NCBI GenBank assembly: GCA_018398765.1
Contig: JAHBMJ010001902.1
Span: 1 to 24,840 of the forward strand
Direction: 5' to 3'
DNA: 24,840 bases
From: Chromera velia
Lineage: Eukaryota; Sar; Chromeraceae
The notes under the pieces are model-generated. The model ran no database searches. It worked only from the letters and a program-made list of their open reading frames with translations, and had not been told where the DNA came from. The translations under genes were made by a program, and so were the position numbers. Of the stretch, positions 7,956 through 18,584 are shown piece by piece. The stretch's first letter is position 1; every line of letters begins with the position of its first letter.

Positions 7956-10900
7956 TTAAATAAGCAGAGGCGCGAGAGCGGCTTTGAGTCTCTCCACAAC
8001 AGCTGTCGCCCCCCTTGCACCGTCTTGCGACTTTATCACTGCAGAAAGCGTCCAGTCTTCTCCAAAAGGCACCAGCAATTCCACCAAGTGAAAGGCACTG
8101 CAGTCACCAACAGAAAAAACATGACAGAGCATTTTTCGTCAAGGTGAGAAGCCTACGCATTAAGAAATATCCTCACGCAGTAAACAAAAGCAGGCGTTTG
8201 AGCGAACTTGACTGGATTGTCTCTCATCGTCCCGGAACCCCAAAAGATACAGGCCTTTCGTTTTTCTGCATTAGAGTCGAAAAAAAACTCCCCCAAGGGT
8301 AAAGGGATTCGGAAAGGGCCTCTGACCAATCACTCCATGCAATCAGACGCTGACTGACCGTGTGTCCGGACTCTGAGCATACAAATAGAGCTTGTAGTGA
8401 GTGTCTGTTGCACCGGAAGCCTGCATGCATATCATTTGCACAACACACAGGCTTCGAAATCACCGAGAGCGAATCGCTCCTGTCTTGAAAAAAGAATTAC
8501 ATCAATCAACGACAGAGCGGCAGTGAAACAACCCACAGAAGGACGCCAAACAGGAAGGAGAGGAAAAGCTCCATCGTGTTCCCACGAATGCATTACAAAA
8601 GAAAGCTGGTGAGATAGCCAAACAAGTAATGTATCAATCAACCGCTCAACCGCTGACCGAAATCACTGACCCATCTCGCAGGAAAGCAAGAGACCAGCCA
8701 ACCGGCCAACCAATCGGGGTAAACGATCCATCCCACCAACCAAAGATCTGACCTGCCAACCAAGCATTCAACAACCAACGACAGAGAGAGCTGACCAACC
8801 ATGCAATACAGTCTCCACTCCCCGCACCACCTCTCCACGCTATCCCCATCCACCCCCTCCATCTCAACAGCCTGTCTCCCCGACCCCGTAAGCTTCTCAT
8901 TCAACCCCCCCCCCACTTCCAGATTCTCCCACGAAGCCTGGAAGTCCTCAGCGTCCATCGTTGCCCCCTCAACCAGGCCGTCTCTTCTCACACCCACAGC
9001 ACTTGCACTCGAAGTAGGACCAAGCGCCGGAGATCCAGACACAAAATCAAACGCACCCCCCAGACCCCCACCCCCCCCACTAGGTGCAGGTACCTTCAGA
9101 CTATCTCCTCCCTCATCCCCTCCAAACAAGAGGTCCGCATCAGAAGAAGCGGGAGGCGCTGCAGCTGCGGGAGTGGGGGACCCTCCAAGAAGGAGCCCCA
9201 GGTCGTCCCCCCCCATGGGCGCAGAATTCGGCTTGGCGGGTCCTCTCCCCGGGCTTTCGCTGTCTCCCAGAAGATCCACGTCTGCCCCGGCAGACCCCCC
9301 CCCTCCCCCATCTAAAAGCCCTCCGAAGGCCGAGGACACCGTATGCCCCCCATTTTCAGGACTATCGCCTAATGGACCCCCCCCTCCTCCTGGTTGATCA
9401 TCCTCGAAAGTGCCTTGGAAGGGAATGGGCACAAAGTCGGTCTTCTGGGGTTGGAATTTGGAGGACGGCTGTGAGTAGACGACGCTCAAGGTATTGAACT
9501 CTCTGATCACGCGGGCGCTGTGACCCTTGTCTTCGTGTTCCTGCAAGGGGAGGGAAGACAAAGAAGAAAGCAAAAAAGGGGGCCGGAAGTCCAGGACAGA
9601 GTGGAGAGGAAGCAGAGAAGGGTCGAAATGAAGCCAGACTGACTACGAAGAAGATCTTGCTTGAGGAGAGAAAAGGATTTGGGACGACAAGCATGGGCAG
9701 ACAAGACGACAATCCCACAGCAGACACTTCCGAAGCAGGAGGCACGCGAAAAGGGAAGAGAAACGAAGAGAAAGACACAGTGTCACGGCGACTGACCGCA
9801 AAGACGGTTACGGGACTCCGGTGTCCACAAATGACCCTCCGAGCTTCCTGTGGGGGCACGGAGGAAAGGAGGGAGAGGAAATCAATGACGAAGCATAAAG
9901 AACACAGATGGGTGAGGAAAAGCGAACCAAGAAGTCCATGCATCCATTGAGGTCAGAAAGAAAGCCGAAAAGGTATCTTTTGAAATGCAAACGTCTTCTC
10001 TGTATCGTGAAAGTCCTGTCACCTATAAAGCCATCAACACGCTGCGAACAGAATATTTTTGGATCCCAGAGGGGAAAAGGAATGAGAGAATGAAAAAATA
10101 TCCCGATGTGATGTTGTTCAGAAAGAAAAGGGGGGCCTGACATGGGGCAGAAAAGAAAAAAGACGAAAAGAGCCCCCCTCTCCACTGACCTCAGGGTTGT
10201 GTCGGAGGAGACGGTAGTAGAGCAGCGCCCTGTCATGAACGTCTGGTTCCGGGCAGTCTTGCACCAACTGCATGGAGGGTTGAAAGGGAAGGGGAAAGAG
10301 AGGTGGGGAGAAGGAGAGAGGGATTAGACGGAGCTAGGGGCGTGAACGAGAGGGAGATCTCCAAATAAGATATCGAAGAGGTGCGCTTCTTACCCATACG
10401 TTGTTCTTCTACTTCATTCCCCTGACTCAACGTTTCTGTCTGTGCCTCCGTTCCTTCATTCCCGCTGCACTTTTTCTCTCCTTTTCTGAGCTCGTCTCCC
10501 TTTCTTTCATCCTGAGTGCTTACTGACTTTGGATAGAAGCAGGCCGAGGGCGGGTTTTGTCTCTGCGGGTCTCTTGAAGAAGCACTTGACGAGGGCGCAG
10601 AGAAGCTCTAGAAGCACTGAAGCTTCTGAGTGCTCGTCTGAGCACGTCTGCGCGAGAGCCTCCAAGGCATAGGGGGCAGACGGGATGTGCTCGCAGAATT
10701 CTCCTGTGAGATGAGAAGGGGGGAGGGAGTGGAATGAAGAAATGGGTGAACATGTAGAGAAGGAAAGAAAAAAGCCAAACAGAATGAATGACAAGCAGGC
10801 AGACGGGGAGAGCAAGTTTCAGCACGCCTAGAGAAGCTGCAGCAACAAAGCATTTTCGGCTCGCTGGGACGAGACAGCGGCATGTCTTCTCACCCTTTCT

Positions 10901-13900
10901 CTTCAGAAAGGAAAAGTGGGCCAGAAAAAACACCCCTGCAACTCGCAAACAAAAAGAAAAAAGACATGCAGAAAACCGACCTGCTATCCAGAGCAGAGCA
11001 GCCACGGCCTCTGCACTTGTTGTGGCCCCCCCCGACGCTCCGCCCGTCGCGGAGGCAGAGGGGAGGTGGTGGGTCATCGCGGAGGGAGAGGCGACGACCT
11101 GCAGGCAGGCAGAGAGGATCGAAGGGTCCCCCCAACCAACAGTGGAAAGGAAAGAAAGGACAAACACTGAATGAAAAGAGGAGGGAGAGGTATTCTGAAC
11201 ACAATCAATTCATCATATCTCCCCCATGTCGTGAATTACACAAGACGGAGATTGCTTACGGAGGAAAAAAGAACCATCGAAAAGAAGCCAGATTAACCAC
11301 ACAGGGAAGCTGAAACCCACTTTCTGAAAAACCAACTGAGGCATCGGACGCAGTTTCGTTCAGTCACGTTTTCTTCATTGACCAGTCACTTCACTAACCT
11401 GCAGGCACTCTTCCACGGCGCTCTTCATCTGCTCGAATTGCTGCAGACAGACACGCACGGTTGGTTGGTGTGCAAAGAAGGACGATTCAGAGATTCAAAT
11501 GATTTTATAGAGAAGGAATGCATGCCCCTTGATCTTCTGCAACGAAAGAAACACTCAACCCCGGCCTACATGAACCCATGGGACTGACTATCTGTCTGAC
11601 TTCTGCTCACAAGAAAGAATAGGGACTTGCCGCGGAAATTGATGGCGGAACAAGACAAAGAACAAAGAAACGAAAGAAAACACAAACATCGACGCGCAAA
11701 GTGTCTGAAAGCCGCTGCATGAAGAGGGTAGCATTCTTTTTCTTTTCAGATTTTTCCCGGACTGGAGCTCTAAATGCTCGATCTCTTTCACGAAGAAGTC
11801 CATGACCAACCTCCGGATACTTTCTCAACAGATTTCGCATCGCCACCACTGTGGCAGTTGCAAGATGGGATCCTATTGCAAGGAGCTGGGGGGAAAGGAA
11901 GTTGAGGAGCTGCTCTGTCACGTATGTAGCGGCACTCTCCAGGCTCATGCCTGCAGGGAGGAAAGGCACCAATCAATCAAGTTGATTGAGTGTATGTAGA
12001 GACATATTGTAAAGGAAGAGGACAAAACGCTGACAGGCAGAGGCGATCAAAACAATAAAGTGGGCACACAACTACAGGGCAGTGCAGAGAAGACGGTAGT
12101 ATTCTTTCTTGTCTTTCTCTCGACGAATTTACAGCTGTCAAAAATCAGGACTTCGACAGAGCCTCGCACCATTTCATTCAGAGAAAAGAATGTCAACCAA
12201 TCTCTGTCGAGAAGAGGGAAACTAGTCTCTGTTTCTCTTTAGACAGGACCAAGAGGCTATTCATCTCACTTGACCTCTTCACTGTATTCAATTGTTGTCA
12301 CAGAGGAGTTCTCACTTTCCGGAAGTCAACGATCATCTGCCAGAAGGAGCTTGCCAGCCACTCCCCGTGTTTCAATCTTCATGGGCCATCTCTTCATTTC
12401 TTCTTTGCCTCCCTTCTGCACCCTGTCACCGTGGGCATGATTCCCTCAATGGCCTCGGCCTGCCTGCCTTACTGACTGACTGACCGACTGTTCCGAGAGC
12501 CTTCACGGCCCTCTTTCCGATCTCGGTGTCCACATCCGACACGTACTCTGCCAGTTCCGCGCAGATGTCAAAGACTGTTGCCTGAAAGCACAAGCGTCAG
12601 GGGAGGGAGGAGGCAAGAAAGCACTTTGAAGAAGCAAGTTTCCATCAAAACAAGTGCTCAGTGGATGCGGGTGAATGGAAGACATGATGAATCGACAAAA
12701 GCCAATCAAAAGACAATCCACGGAGAACGGCTCCGAAGAAATCATCACGCACGCTCCGAAGAGAAAGGAAGAAATCTCACGCTGTCCCATCCCAGTCAAT
12801 CAGTCCGTCAGTCCCCCCACCTACCGACCTCATCAGTCAGATGGGTGAGGATTTCGATCTTCACTCTCTTGACGTATGAGGGCTCGTTGTATCTGCGAGA
12901 GAGGAAGAAACGAACCGACAGAGATGACAGGACAAGTCGACCGGGAGAGAGAGAGCGGGGGCAGAGAGAGAGAGAGAGAAAGAGGAAGTCAACAAAACAG
13001 AAAAAACGAAAGAGAGCGGGAAAAGGAAAAGAACATCCCACAGGAAGGAAACGGAAGGGAGCTTCAAAGCATGATTTCTATATGCCTATGCTGTCTATCG
13101 AAGCAACCTCCTTTGTCCCCGTCTCTACTATTGCTTGCTTCTTTCCGCTCCCCATTCCATCAATGGGCGGCCGGACCTGCAGAAGAAGTGTTTGAAGTCT
13201 CCGGCAAGAACCGTCCTGGATGTTTCTGCATCCAGGCACCATACAGGGTCAGCATAGGGGGGGCACAAAGCAGGAAGACAAGCAACGAGCAACGAAAAAG
13301 AAAGGAACACTCTTCCATCAATGCAACATTTCCTCTCTCTCTATGCAAGTCATTTTTTTTTTCATGTAAACCCTTCAAGAGTCGGTCCGTCTTCTCGTGA
13401 AAGACAACAGGCCACGCGCACAAAGAAGTGACAGTTTTGTGCAATAAATAACCCCCCGTCCCATCTCTCACGCTCCCTCCCCGTCCCCCGACTGAAAGAA
13501 GACAAAAAACCGACCAACCAACCGTTATGTTGCAGGAGCAGAAGAATGTGGGAGAGGACAGAGAAGGCCAATTCCGAAGAGCTCCCTGTGGACGTCAACG
13601 TCATCAGCGGATCTTTTAGACGTTCCAGAACCTGCACGGACGCATCACAGTTTCCCCGCATGTTGGGTTTTGTCGGCAGGTCGGTAAAGAAGAAGTTTTT
13701 CTTGTTGGACGCAATCGTGCAGACCTTCGAGGGGGGGGAACGCGATCTACAAAGGCAGCAGTGGCCGAGATGAAAGAAGGGAGGGGGGGAGGAAGAGAAG
13801 GTATTCTGGCCGACAGACCTGTGCGTGCAGCTGAGGAAGGTTCGTTGTCAGCTCCATGAAGCACCTGGCAACGCCCTGCAAGCAAAAAGAGGAACGAAAA

Positions 13901-14374
13901 CAACGTCAGGGAGGACGATGCGTTCCGTTCACCTACACACCTCATGCACTTGAAGAGAAACAGAGGAGTTCAAAAATCAAGCAGAAAGACCGGTGACGAG
14001 AAAAACCTCTGTCCTCTACCATACCCAACCTCAGAGACCGACAAACGTCCTTCCCTCTCTCCTTCTGAGCGACTGGCAGACTGGCTGACCAAGATGACAG
14101 CTGCCGACGAGTGTTTCAGTCTCTCCTCCAACAAGTTCATGATGTCGTACATCTCTGCTTCCCCGGCAGGCCTGTAAACACGGACATCATAATTAAGAAG
14201 GAATGCGAAATTGCAGAAACGAATCGGACACGTAGCAGAAGTAGATCAGGGAGATCGTGCAGTTCCTCTCTTCAACCAGGAATTAAGAGGCTGCATGGTT
14301 CTTGTTTTCGAGTGTAAGGTGTGTGTGCGTATGTGTCCGTGTGCGTGGGCGCGTGCATGCGTGCGTGCGCGCGC

Positions 14375-14413
<39 letters not shown>

Positions 14414-16314
14414 CGCGTAAATCACAGAAACCCCTCTTCTTTCCCTCTAGTTCTCTTTCTCCCTCGCCTCTGCCTAAGCCACTCCCACGAAACACCCGTC
14501 ATTGTATCTTCATCCATCTCACACACAAACCCACACGTTCTGCAAAAGCATCCACACCTCAACCCACCCACCTGTATGTGGTAAGGAGGTTGAGGACCAC
14601 GCACTGTCCCCACTCAGAGAAGTACTTGATCCTGTTCAACAGAGACACAGCCACAGGGCGGGTGATCTTCATGCCGCCCTCACTCGCCAGAATTTCGTTC
14701 AGGGCACAGACAGCATTGGTGGAAACCTGCAAGGCCACCAAAGGAAGGGGACAGGGAGGAGGGAAGAAAATGGAAATTCGGAAACCTCACACAGCCACAT
14801 GCGAGGGAGGGCCCAGAGACTCCATTGGTTGATCATACCACGCAGACCCCGCTGTCTCCTCCTCCTTCTTCTGCGTCAGTCCATCAGATCGTGCATAAGC
14901 AAACACATGAATTTCAATCCGGTCAGTCTTCAGTATCGCTGACATGTCGATACCCACCTGCTGGTCCGTTGACTGTCCGAGAAAAATGGTTTCATCTTGG
15001 TCCGACTGTTGAAAGAATGGCTTCAGAATCGTTCGCAGAGAGAGAGAGAGAGAGCCCAAATACAATGAAATTGATTTGCTGTCTGTCCACTGACTGACTG
15101 ACTGACTGACTGACCATCGGGTCCCCGTCGTTGACCATTGTGTAGAGGGACTGGATGAGGTCGCTCTCTCTGGTTGCAGAGGGAGCAATGCGAAACAGCT
15201 TCACGACTCCCATCACGGCAGTCTTCCGGACGTATCTGCACACATCATACAAAAAGAGAAACACGGCATTGGGTCTTTCGAAAACAGAGGAGGTGACGCG
15301 GGAGAGATCAGGAAAGGGGTGGGAGCAAGCAAAGAGGCGGGCGTACAGAGGAATGAAAGGAAAGGGGAAATGGGGAAGCGGGGCATGTGGAATGGGAAGC
15401 GGGTTTGGACAGAAATATACACACACGATATGAGTGGATGTCCAGCGCACAGAAGCGCGACGGGAGAGCTTCCACAACCGCTGATTAAATGAGATGGACG
15501 GGTCGGGAGTCTGTCACTTCTTTTCGGCCAGAACACACACACTCACACAGATACATTTCAATAAATGCGCAGACTTCGAGAAGAACAGACTGACGGGTTG
15601 GGGTCTTCCATTCCCCTCCGCACTGCCGGCTCCAGGTACTCCATCATATTGGCCAGACGGAGTGAGCACAGGGAGCGGAGGGCCAGGCCCCTGATGGAGG
15701 GGTCGTCGTCTGTTGCGTCCTTCTGGAGGGTGTTGATGGCCAGAATCGAGAGCTCTTGGTTCTGATCTGCAGAGAACAAACAAACAAACCAGAGAGAGAA
15801 ATGAAAAAAAAATATATCAGGGGAGGGAAGAACCCGCCCGCCTGCTGGGAGGTGGACCAAGAGAGCCCCCCCACCTCACCGCCCCCGGCCTTCGTTCAGT
15901 ACTCACCGGCGTAAGTGGTCAGGTACAGATAGATCATTTTTTTCTGCACCAAGTCTGTCGTGTGGGATGCCATGACCATCTCAGGAAAGAGACGGGACAC
16001 GTCGATGCCCAGAGTCATGTAGGCAATCACTTTCTTGATGGCGTCTCGTTTGCGCTGTGGATCCTTCTCCATAGCGACGGCCCTCAACAACTGTCGCAAC
16101 TCGTTCACTTCGCCCTGCAGACACCATCAGAGTGGCAAAGTGAGACCAAGCCGCCCACATGAACAGGTCACAGACAAACGTCGGTAGTACTGACGGACGC
16201 ACCGACCTTCTTGTGGTCGACAAAGAATTGAGGGGGAGGAGCGGGGGGGCGTGCTCCCCCAGGTGCATACCTCCCTGGAGGGCCCCGTGCACCCGGGGGT
16301 GGAGGGGCTGCCAT
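7956..16314 (-). CDS. AP4B1: AP-4 complex subunit beta (beta-4 adaptin), complete, 20 exons
   Basis: Large subunit of the AP-4 adaptor, which sorts cargo at the trans-Golgi/endosome without clathrin. Exons 5' to 3': 16314-16207, 16114-15907, 15766-15595, 15235-15115, 14726-14572, 14171-14090, 13875-13819, 13631-13523, 13225-13177, 12892-12829, 12581-12485, 11950-11811, 11440-11399, 11098-10981, 10703-10528, 10267-10190, 9847-9797, 9540-8800, 8420-8359, 8097-7956. They join without a break into 923 residues. The start ATG has A at -3 and G at +4. Trunk (about 37-640): VNELRQLLRAV, DLVQKKMIYLYLTTYA, SIRGLALRSLCSLR, YVRKTAVMGVVKLF, EWGQCVVLNLL, MYDIMNLLEERLKH, YNEPSYVKRVKIEIL, VHDRALLYYRLL and REFNTLSVVY. 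By eye the latter blocks fit AP-4 beta (plant and animal) much better than AP-1/2 beta. Hinge about 645-803; appendage about 804-923, with WRLYCMASG, KLYLYAQ and LVELLVPFG. Length is between human AP4B1 and AP-1/2 beta because of the long hinge. Confidence 0.94.
8800..9540 (-). other. AP-4 beta exon 18: trunk end, Gly/Pro-rich hinge, start of appendage
   Basis: This 741-base exon is far longer than the other 19 (42-208 bases). It encodes the end of the trunk (FNTLSVVYSQPS), a low-complexity hinge rich in Gly, Ala, Ser, Pro and Asp, and the start of the appendage (AEDFQASWENLEV). The hinge repeats an acidic-Leu-Leu pattern: FGGLLDGG, DVDLLGDSE, DDLGLLLGG and DADLLFGGDE. Such DLL-type motifs resemble ligand-binding motifs in adaptor hinges, but their partners cannot be told from sequence. 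The donor is ATG|GTTGGT; it was chosen because it joins to the exon starting ASG at 8420 and restores the conserved appendage. Confidence 0.85.
12944..12979. repeat. (GA)n microsatellite in AP-4 beta intron
   Basis: Two GA runs (12944-12956 and 12963-12979) separated by GCGGGGGC. On the gene strand this is a CT tract upstream of the exon 12892-12829. Confidence 0.9.
14319..14419. repeat. Alternating purine-pyrimidine tract (GT/GC)n, Z-DNA prone
   Basis: In the AP-4 beta intron 14172-14571. From 14349 to 14419 (71 bases) purine and pyrimidine alternate without a break: GCGCGTGCATGC, then GC repeats, about 14 GT units, and again GC repeats. An imperfect GT-rich part precedes it. Confidence 0.95.
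15088..15114 (-). repeat. (GTCA)n tandem repeat forming a splice donor
   Basis: On the gene strand, six GTCA units begin directly at the exon 4 boundary (15115), so the donor GTCAGT is the first unit of a tetranucleotide repeat. Confidence 0.85.
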
Positions 16315-17011
16315 CTTCACGGGCACTCCGTCACTCCCGCAATTGCCCACTGAAAGTTCGACCGCTCGCGGCCTTCAACGAAACGTCCAGGACGGAAGCC
16401 GCCAAAAGACAAATCTGGTGTAAAGATCAGAGTAAGAGGAGGTGATCGATATAACTGGAGCAGGAAGATAAGCTGGCTGCTGTCACTCCTGTCAAATGAA
16501 GCTGAGGTGCTCCCCACAATTGAGAAGTGACGACCTTTTGCTCGCTACGTTTGTGGACCTTTGCATGAAGCGTTCTATACAGGTTTGCCGTCTCGCGTGC
16601 GTGATCGATGACTCTGGATATCGGCCGCATGGCCCCGGAAAGCGTAGCGGGGGGCACTTTCCAAACAATTCTGCCTGACAATTGCATCCATCAAAATTCG
16701 CTTTCTACGGGCCATTCGCACGCGCTTCGCGTGCGTCAGATTTGCTATACGCAGTTTTCTGGAAGCTAGGCGTGGCGGCGCTTGCATGCACGATCGAGCC
16801 CGGCGCAGGCGTTTGAGCTAGCGTCGTCACCGCATATATATCACCGCCGAAAGAGATACGACAGAAGCGTCCTGATGTTTCTTCGTTTTTTGAAGGAGGT
16901 TGGCTGAAGGGTGCTCACGAAGCGGGGAGAACGAATCAGTAGCTTCTGCACGATCGAGGGGGTGCCCATTCGATTTCACTGACTATCACTAACTGATCGA
17001 TTTACAGATGG
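16315..17011. promoter_or_regulatory. Upstream region of the AP-4 beta gene; promoter expected, no elements called
   Basis: About 700 bases between the AP-4 beta start codon and the 5' LTR of the left chromovirus. I see no protein-like ORF. It holds a GC-rich 8-bp hairpin (16717-16735) and a TATATATA at 16834-16841; I cannot tie either to a transcription start. Confidence 0.35.
16717..16735. other. Perfect GC-rich hairpin
   Basis: CGCACGCG and CGCGTGCG form an 8-bp stem around the loop CTT, about 400 bases upstream of the AP-4 beta start. The function is unknown; it resembles neither a tRNA nor a terminator. Confidence 0.85.
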
Positions 17012-17341
17012 TGTGAGGGGCATGTCTGGGGCTGAGACGTCAGGCTGTACATGTGGCGGCGCGAGAGGTGCTGCCGGGGCGTGAGCGCACATAGTATAGG
17101 TACCGGGACCGGCTCGGAGACGGCTTGCCGCCGGGCCATGATAATGGAAAGAGCGCGTGCGATCATATCGATTTTAGTGGAGGCTGCTATGGGACGAGGC
17201 CAAATAAATGTAGTTAATAGTTCGAGCAGCCTGGTGCATGAAGTGATCAACAGACTGTTTGATTGACTAGATTGAACATTGACGCTTCTAGGTCAGACGT
17301 ACCTTCGGACCACTATATAGTATTGTACTATGTATCTTACA
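17012..17341 (+). repeat. LTR (5') of the left chromovirus
   Basis: Starts TGTGAGGGGCATG and ends ATCTTACA, so it has the TG..CA ends of an LTR. It matches the reverse complement of 19260-19580 along its length, with substitutions that look mostly like transitions plus small indels. Shared words include CTGTACATGTGGCGGC and CAGCCTGGTGCATGAAG. A primer-binding site follows two bases later. Confidence 0.88.
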
Positions 17342-18584
17342 GTTGGTAGTCAAAGCCTCTTTCCAGCCTCAGATAAGGGTGGAGAGAAAAGTTTTCAAGT
17401 GTCACTTCAGACTGAGAATTGTTCTTCCTTTCTTCGGCTCAATAAGCTGATAGAAGGTGCGCAGAATGTTGGGGCTCCAGGCATTTCAGAAGTGTTTGGG
17501 GCCCTTGAAACATTGTCCAATTCAATGTGCATCGTTCAGGAAACGCAGGCCCTAGCGCAGGCCTTGCAGGGTCAACAATTGACTTTGCAGGGACAGGCTT
17601 TGGAGGCACAAGGACAGGCTATTCAAGCTGTCCAATCAGGCCTTTCTCTATCATCCCAGGTTTCCCCTCTGATCCTTCAGAGCTCGCCTGCTGGTGTGAG
17701 CACTGACACTGGTCCCGGTCACTATGTGAGCAAGGTTGTGGAGCTCCCCGCCAAGCTGGTGTTCTCTGGCAAGAGGGAGGAGCTTCAGAGATGGCTGAAG
17801 AACGTAGAAGACTTCTTTGAGCTGAATGAGGTGAGGGAATCGAAGCAAATGAAGATGGTAAAACGCCGGCTACCGGCCTATTTGAAGGAATAATATGAGA
17901 AGTACGAGGAGGTCCTGGAGCATGGAGTGTTCTCGAACTGGGAGTCGCTGAAGACTGAACTCACAAAGAGACTGAAGGTGACCATGGAGAGGAGTATCGC
18001 TCAGGCAAAGCTTCAGGCACTTTGCTGCACTGAAGCTTTAGGGGTGGAGAAGTACAACGAGGCCTTCTCTTAGTTGGTGGGCCAGCTTCCCCACCTGTGG
18101 GAGGAAGACGTTGTCGAGGACTACATCAAGGGACTGCCGAACTCCATCGCCTTCGACGTTGTGAAGGCGAAGACACACACACTGTTAGAGACACAGAAGG
18201 AGGCAGCCGAGATCGAAGCCTTCCTCTCCTCCCGAGCGAAAGGTGCATGGCGGACACTGAGATTTCCGTCTGCGTATTCCCGAGAGTGGAGGGGTGAGCG
18301 GTCAACGTAACCAGCCGCTCGTCCCTGAGGAAGGGCCCGTCCCCATGGATTTATGTGGGGTCCGTTCGCTCCCACTACCACTCACGCCGGACGAGAGAAC
18401 CCGTTGCATCTGGGAAGGACGGTGCTTCCGTTACTGCCTGTCTGGTCATAGTACTAACACATGCCCAGGGCCACAGGGCTGGGCAAATTATGGCAACTCC
18501 CGTGCAGACTCGTGGAGATGGGGGCAAAGAAGAGAAAGGCAGTGGACACGCGGTGGTAATCCCCAGCAGGGTTCCTCCTTCTAG
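17342..18584 (+). pseudogene. gag (capsid and zinc knuckle) of the left chromovirus, broken
   Basis: Structural protein of the element. In order: a Gln-rich, probably coiled segment (LAQALQGQQLTLQGQ); a capsid-like region with LPAKLVFSGKREELQRWL and EDYIKGLPNSIAFDVV; and a zinc knuckle at 18423-18464 (CFRYCLSGHSTNTC). Breaks: an in-frame TAA at 17891-17893 and TAG at 18071-18073, both where Gln would fit, and a frameshift near 18250-18300 between capsid and zinc knuckle. The knuckle frame ends in a TAG at 18582-18584, also present in the right copy. The start codon is uncertain; the first in-frame ATG (17330) overlaps the LTR end. Confidence 0.82.
17344..17357 (+). other. Primer-binding site, methionine-tRNA-like
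   Basis: TGGTAGTCAAAGCC begins two bases after the LTR. It differs from the common initiator-methionine tRNA primer-binding site by an inserted base and one or two changes. Position immediately downstream of a 5' LTR supports it. Confidence 0.6.

Noticed and set aside
8224-8300. Alternative last coding segment of AP-4 beta after 8359 (acceptor at 8270)
   Set aside because: It gives a short tail without similarity. The acceptor at 8098 gives AFHLVELLVPFGEDW and a tail that fits the adaptin appendage and ends at TAA.
8801-9397. 198-codon Pro/Ser-rich frame on the plus strand
   Set aside because: It is the antisense of the Gly-rich AP-4 beta hinge exon; its composition is simply the complement of Gly codons.
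16427-16787. Two minus-strand frames of 70-86 codons upstream of AP-4 beta
   Set aside because: No recognisable family, no supporting splice sites, and their overlap in different frames suggests chance.
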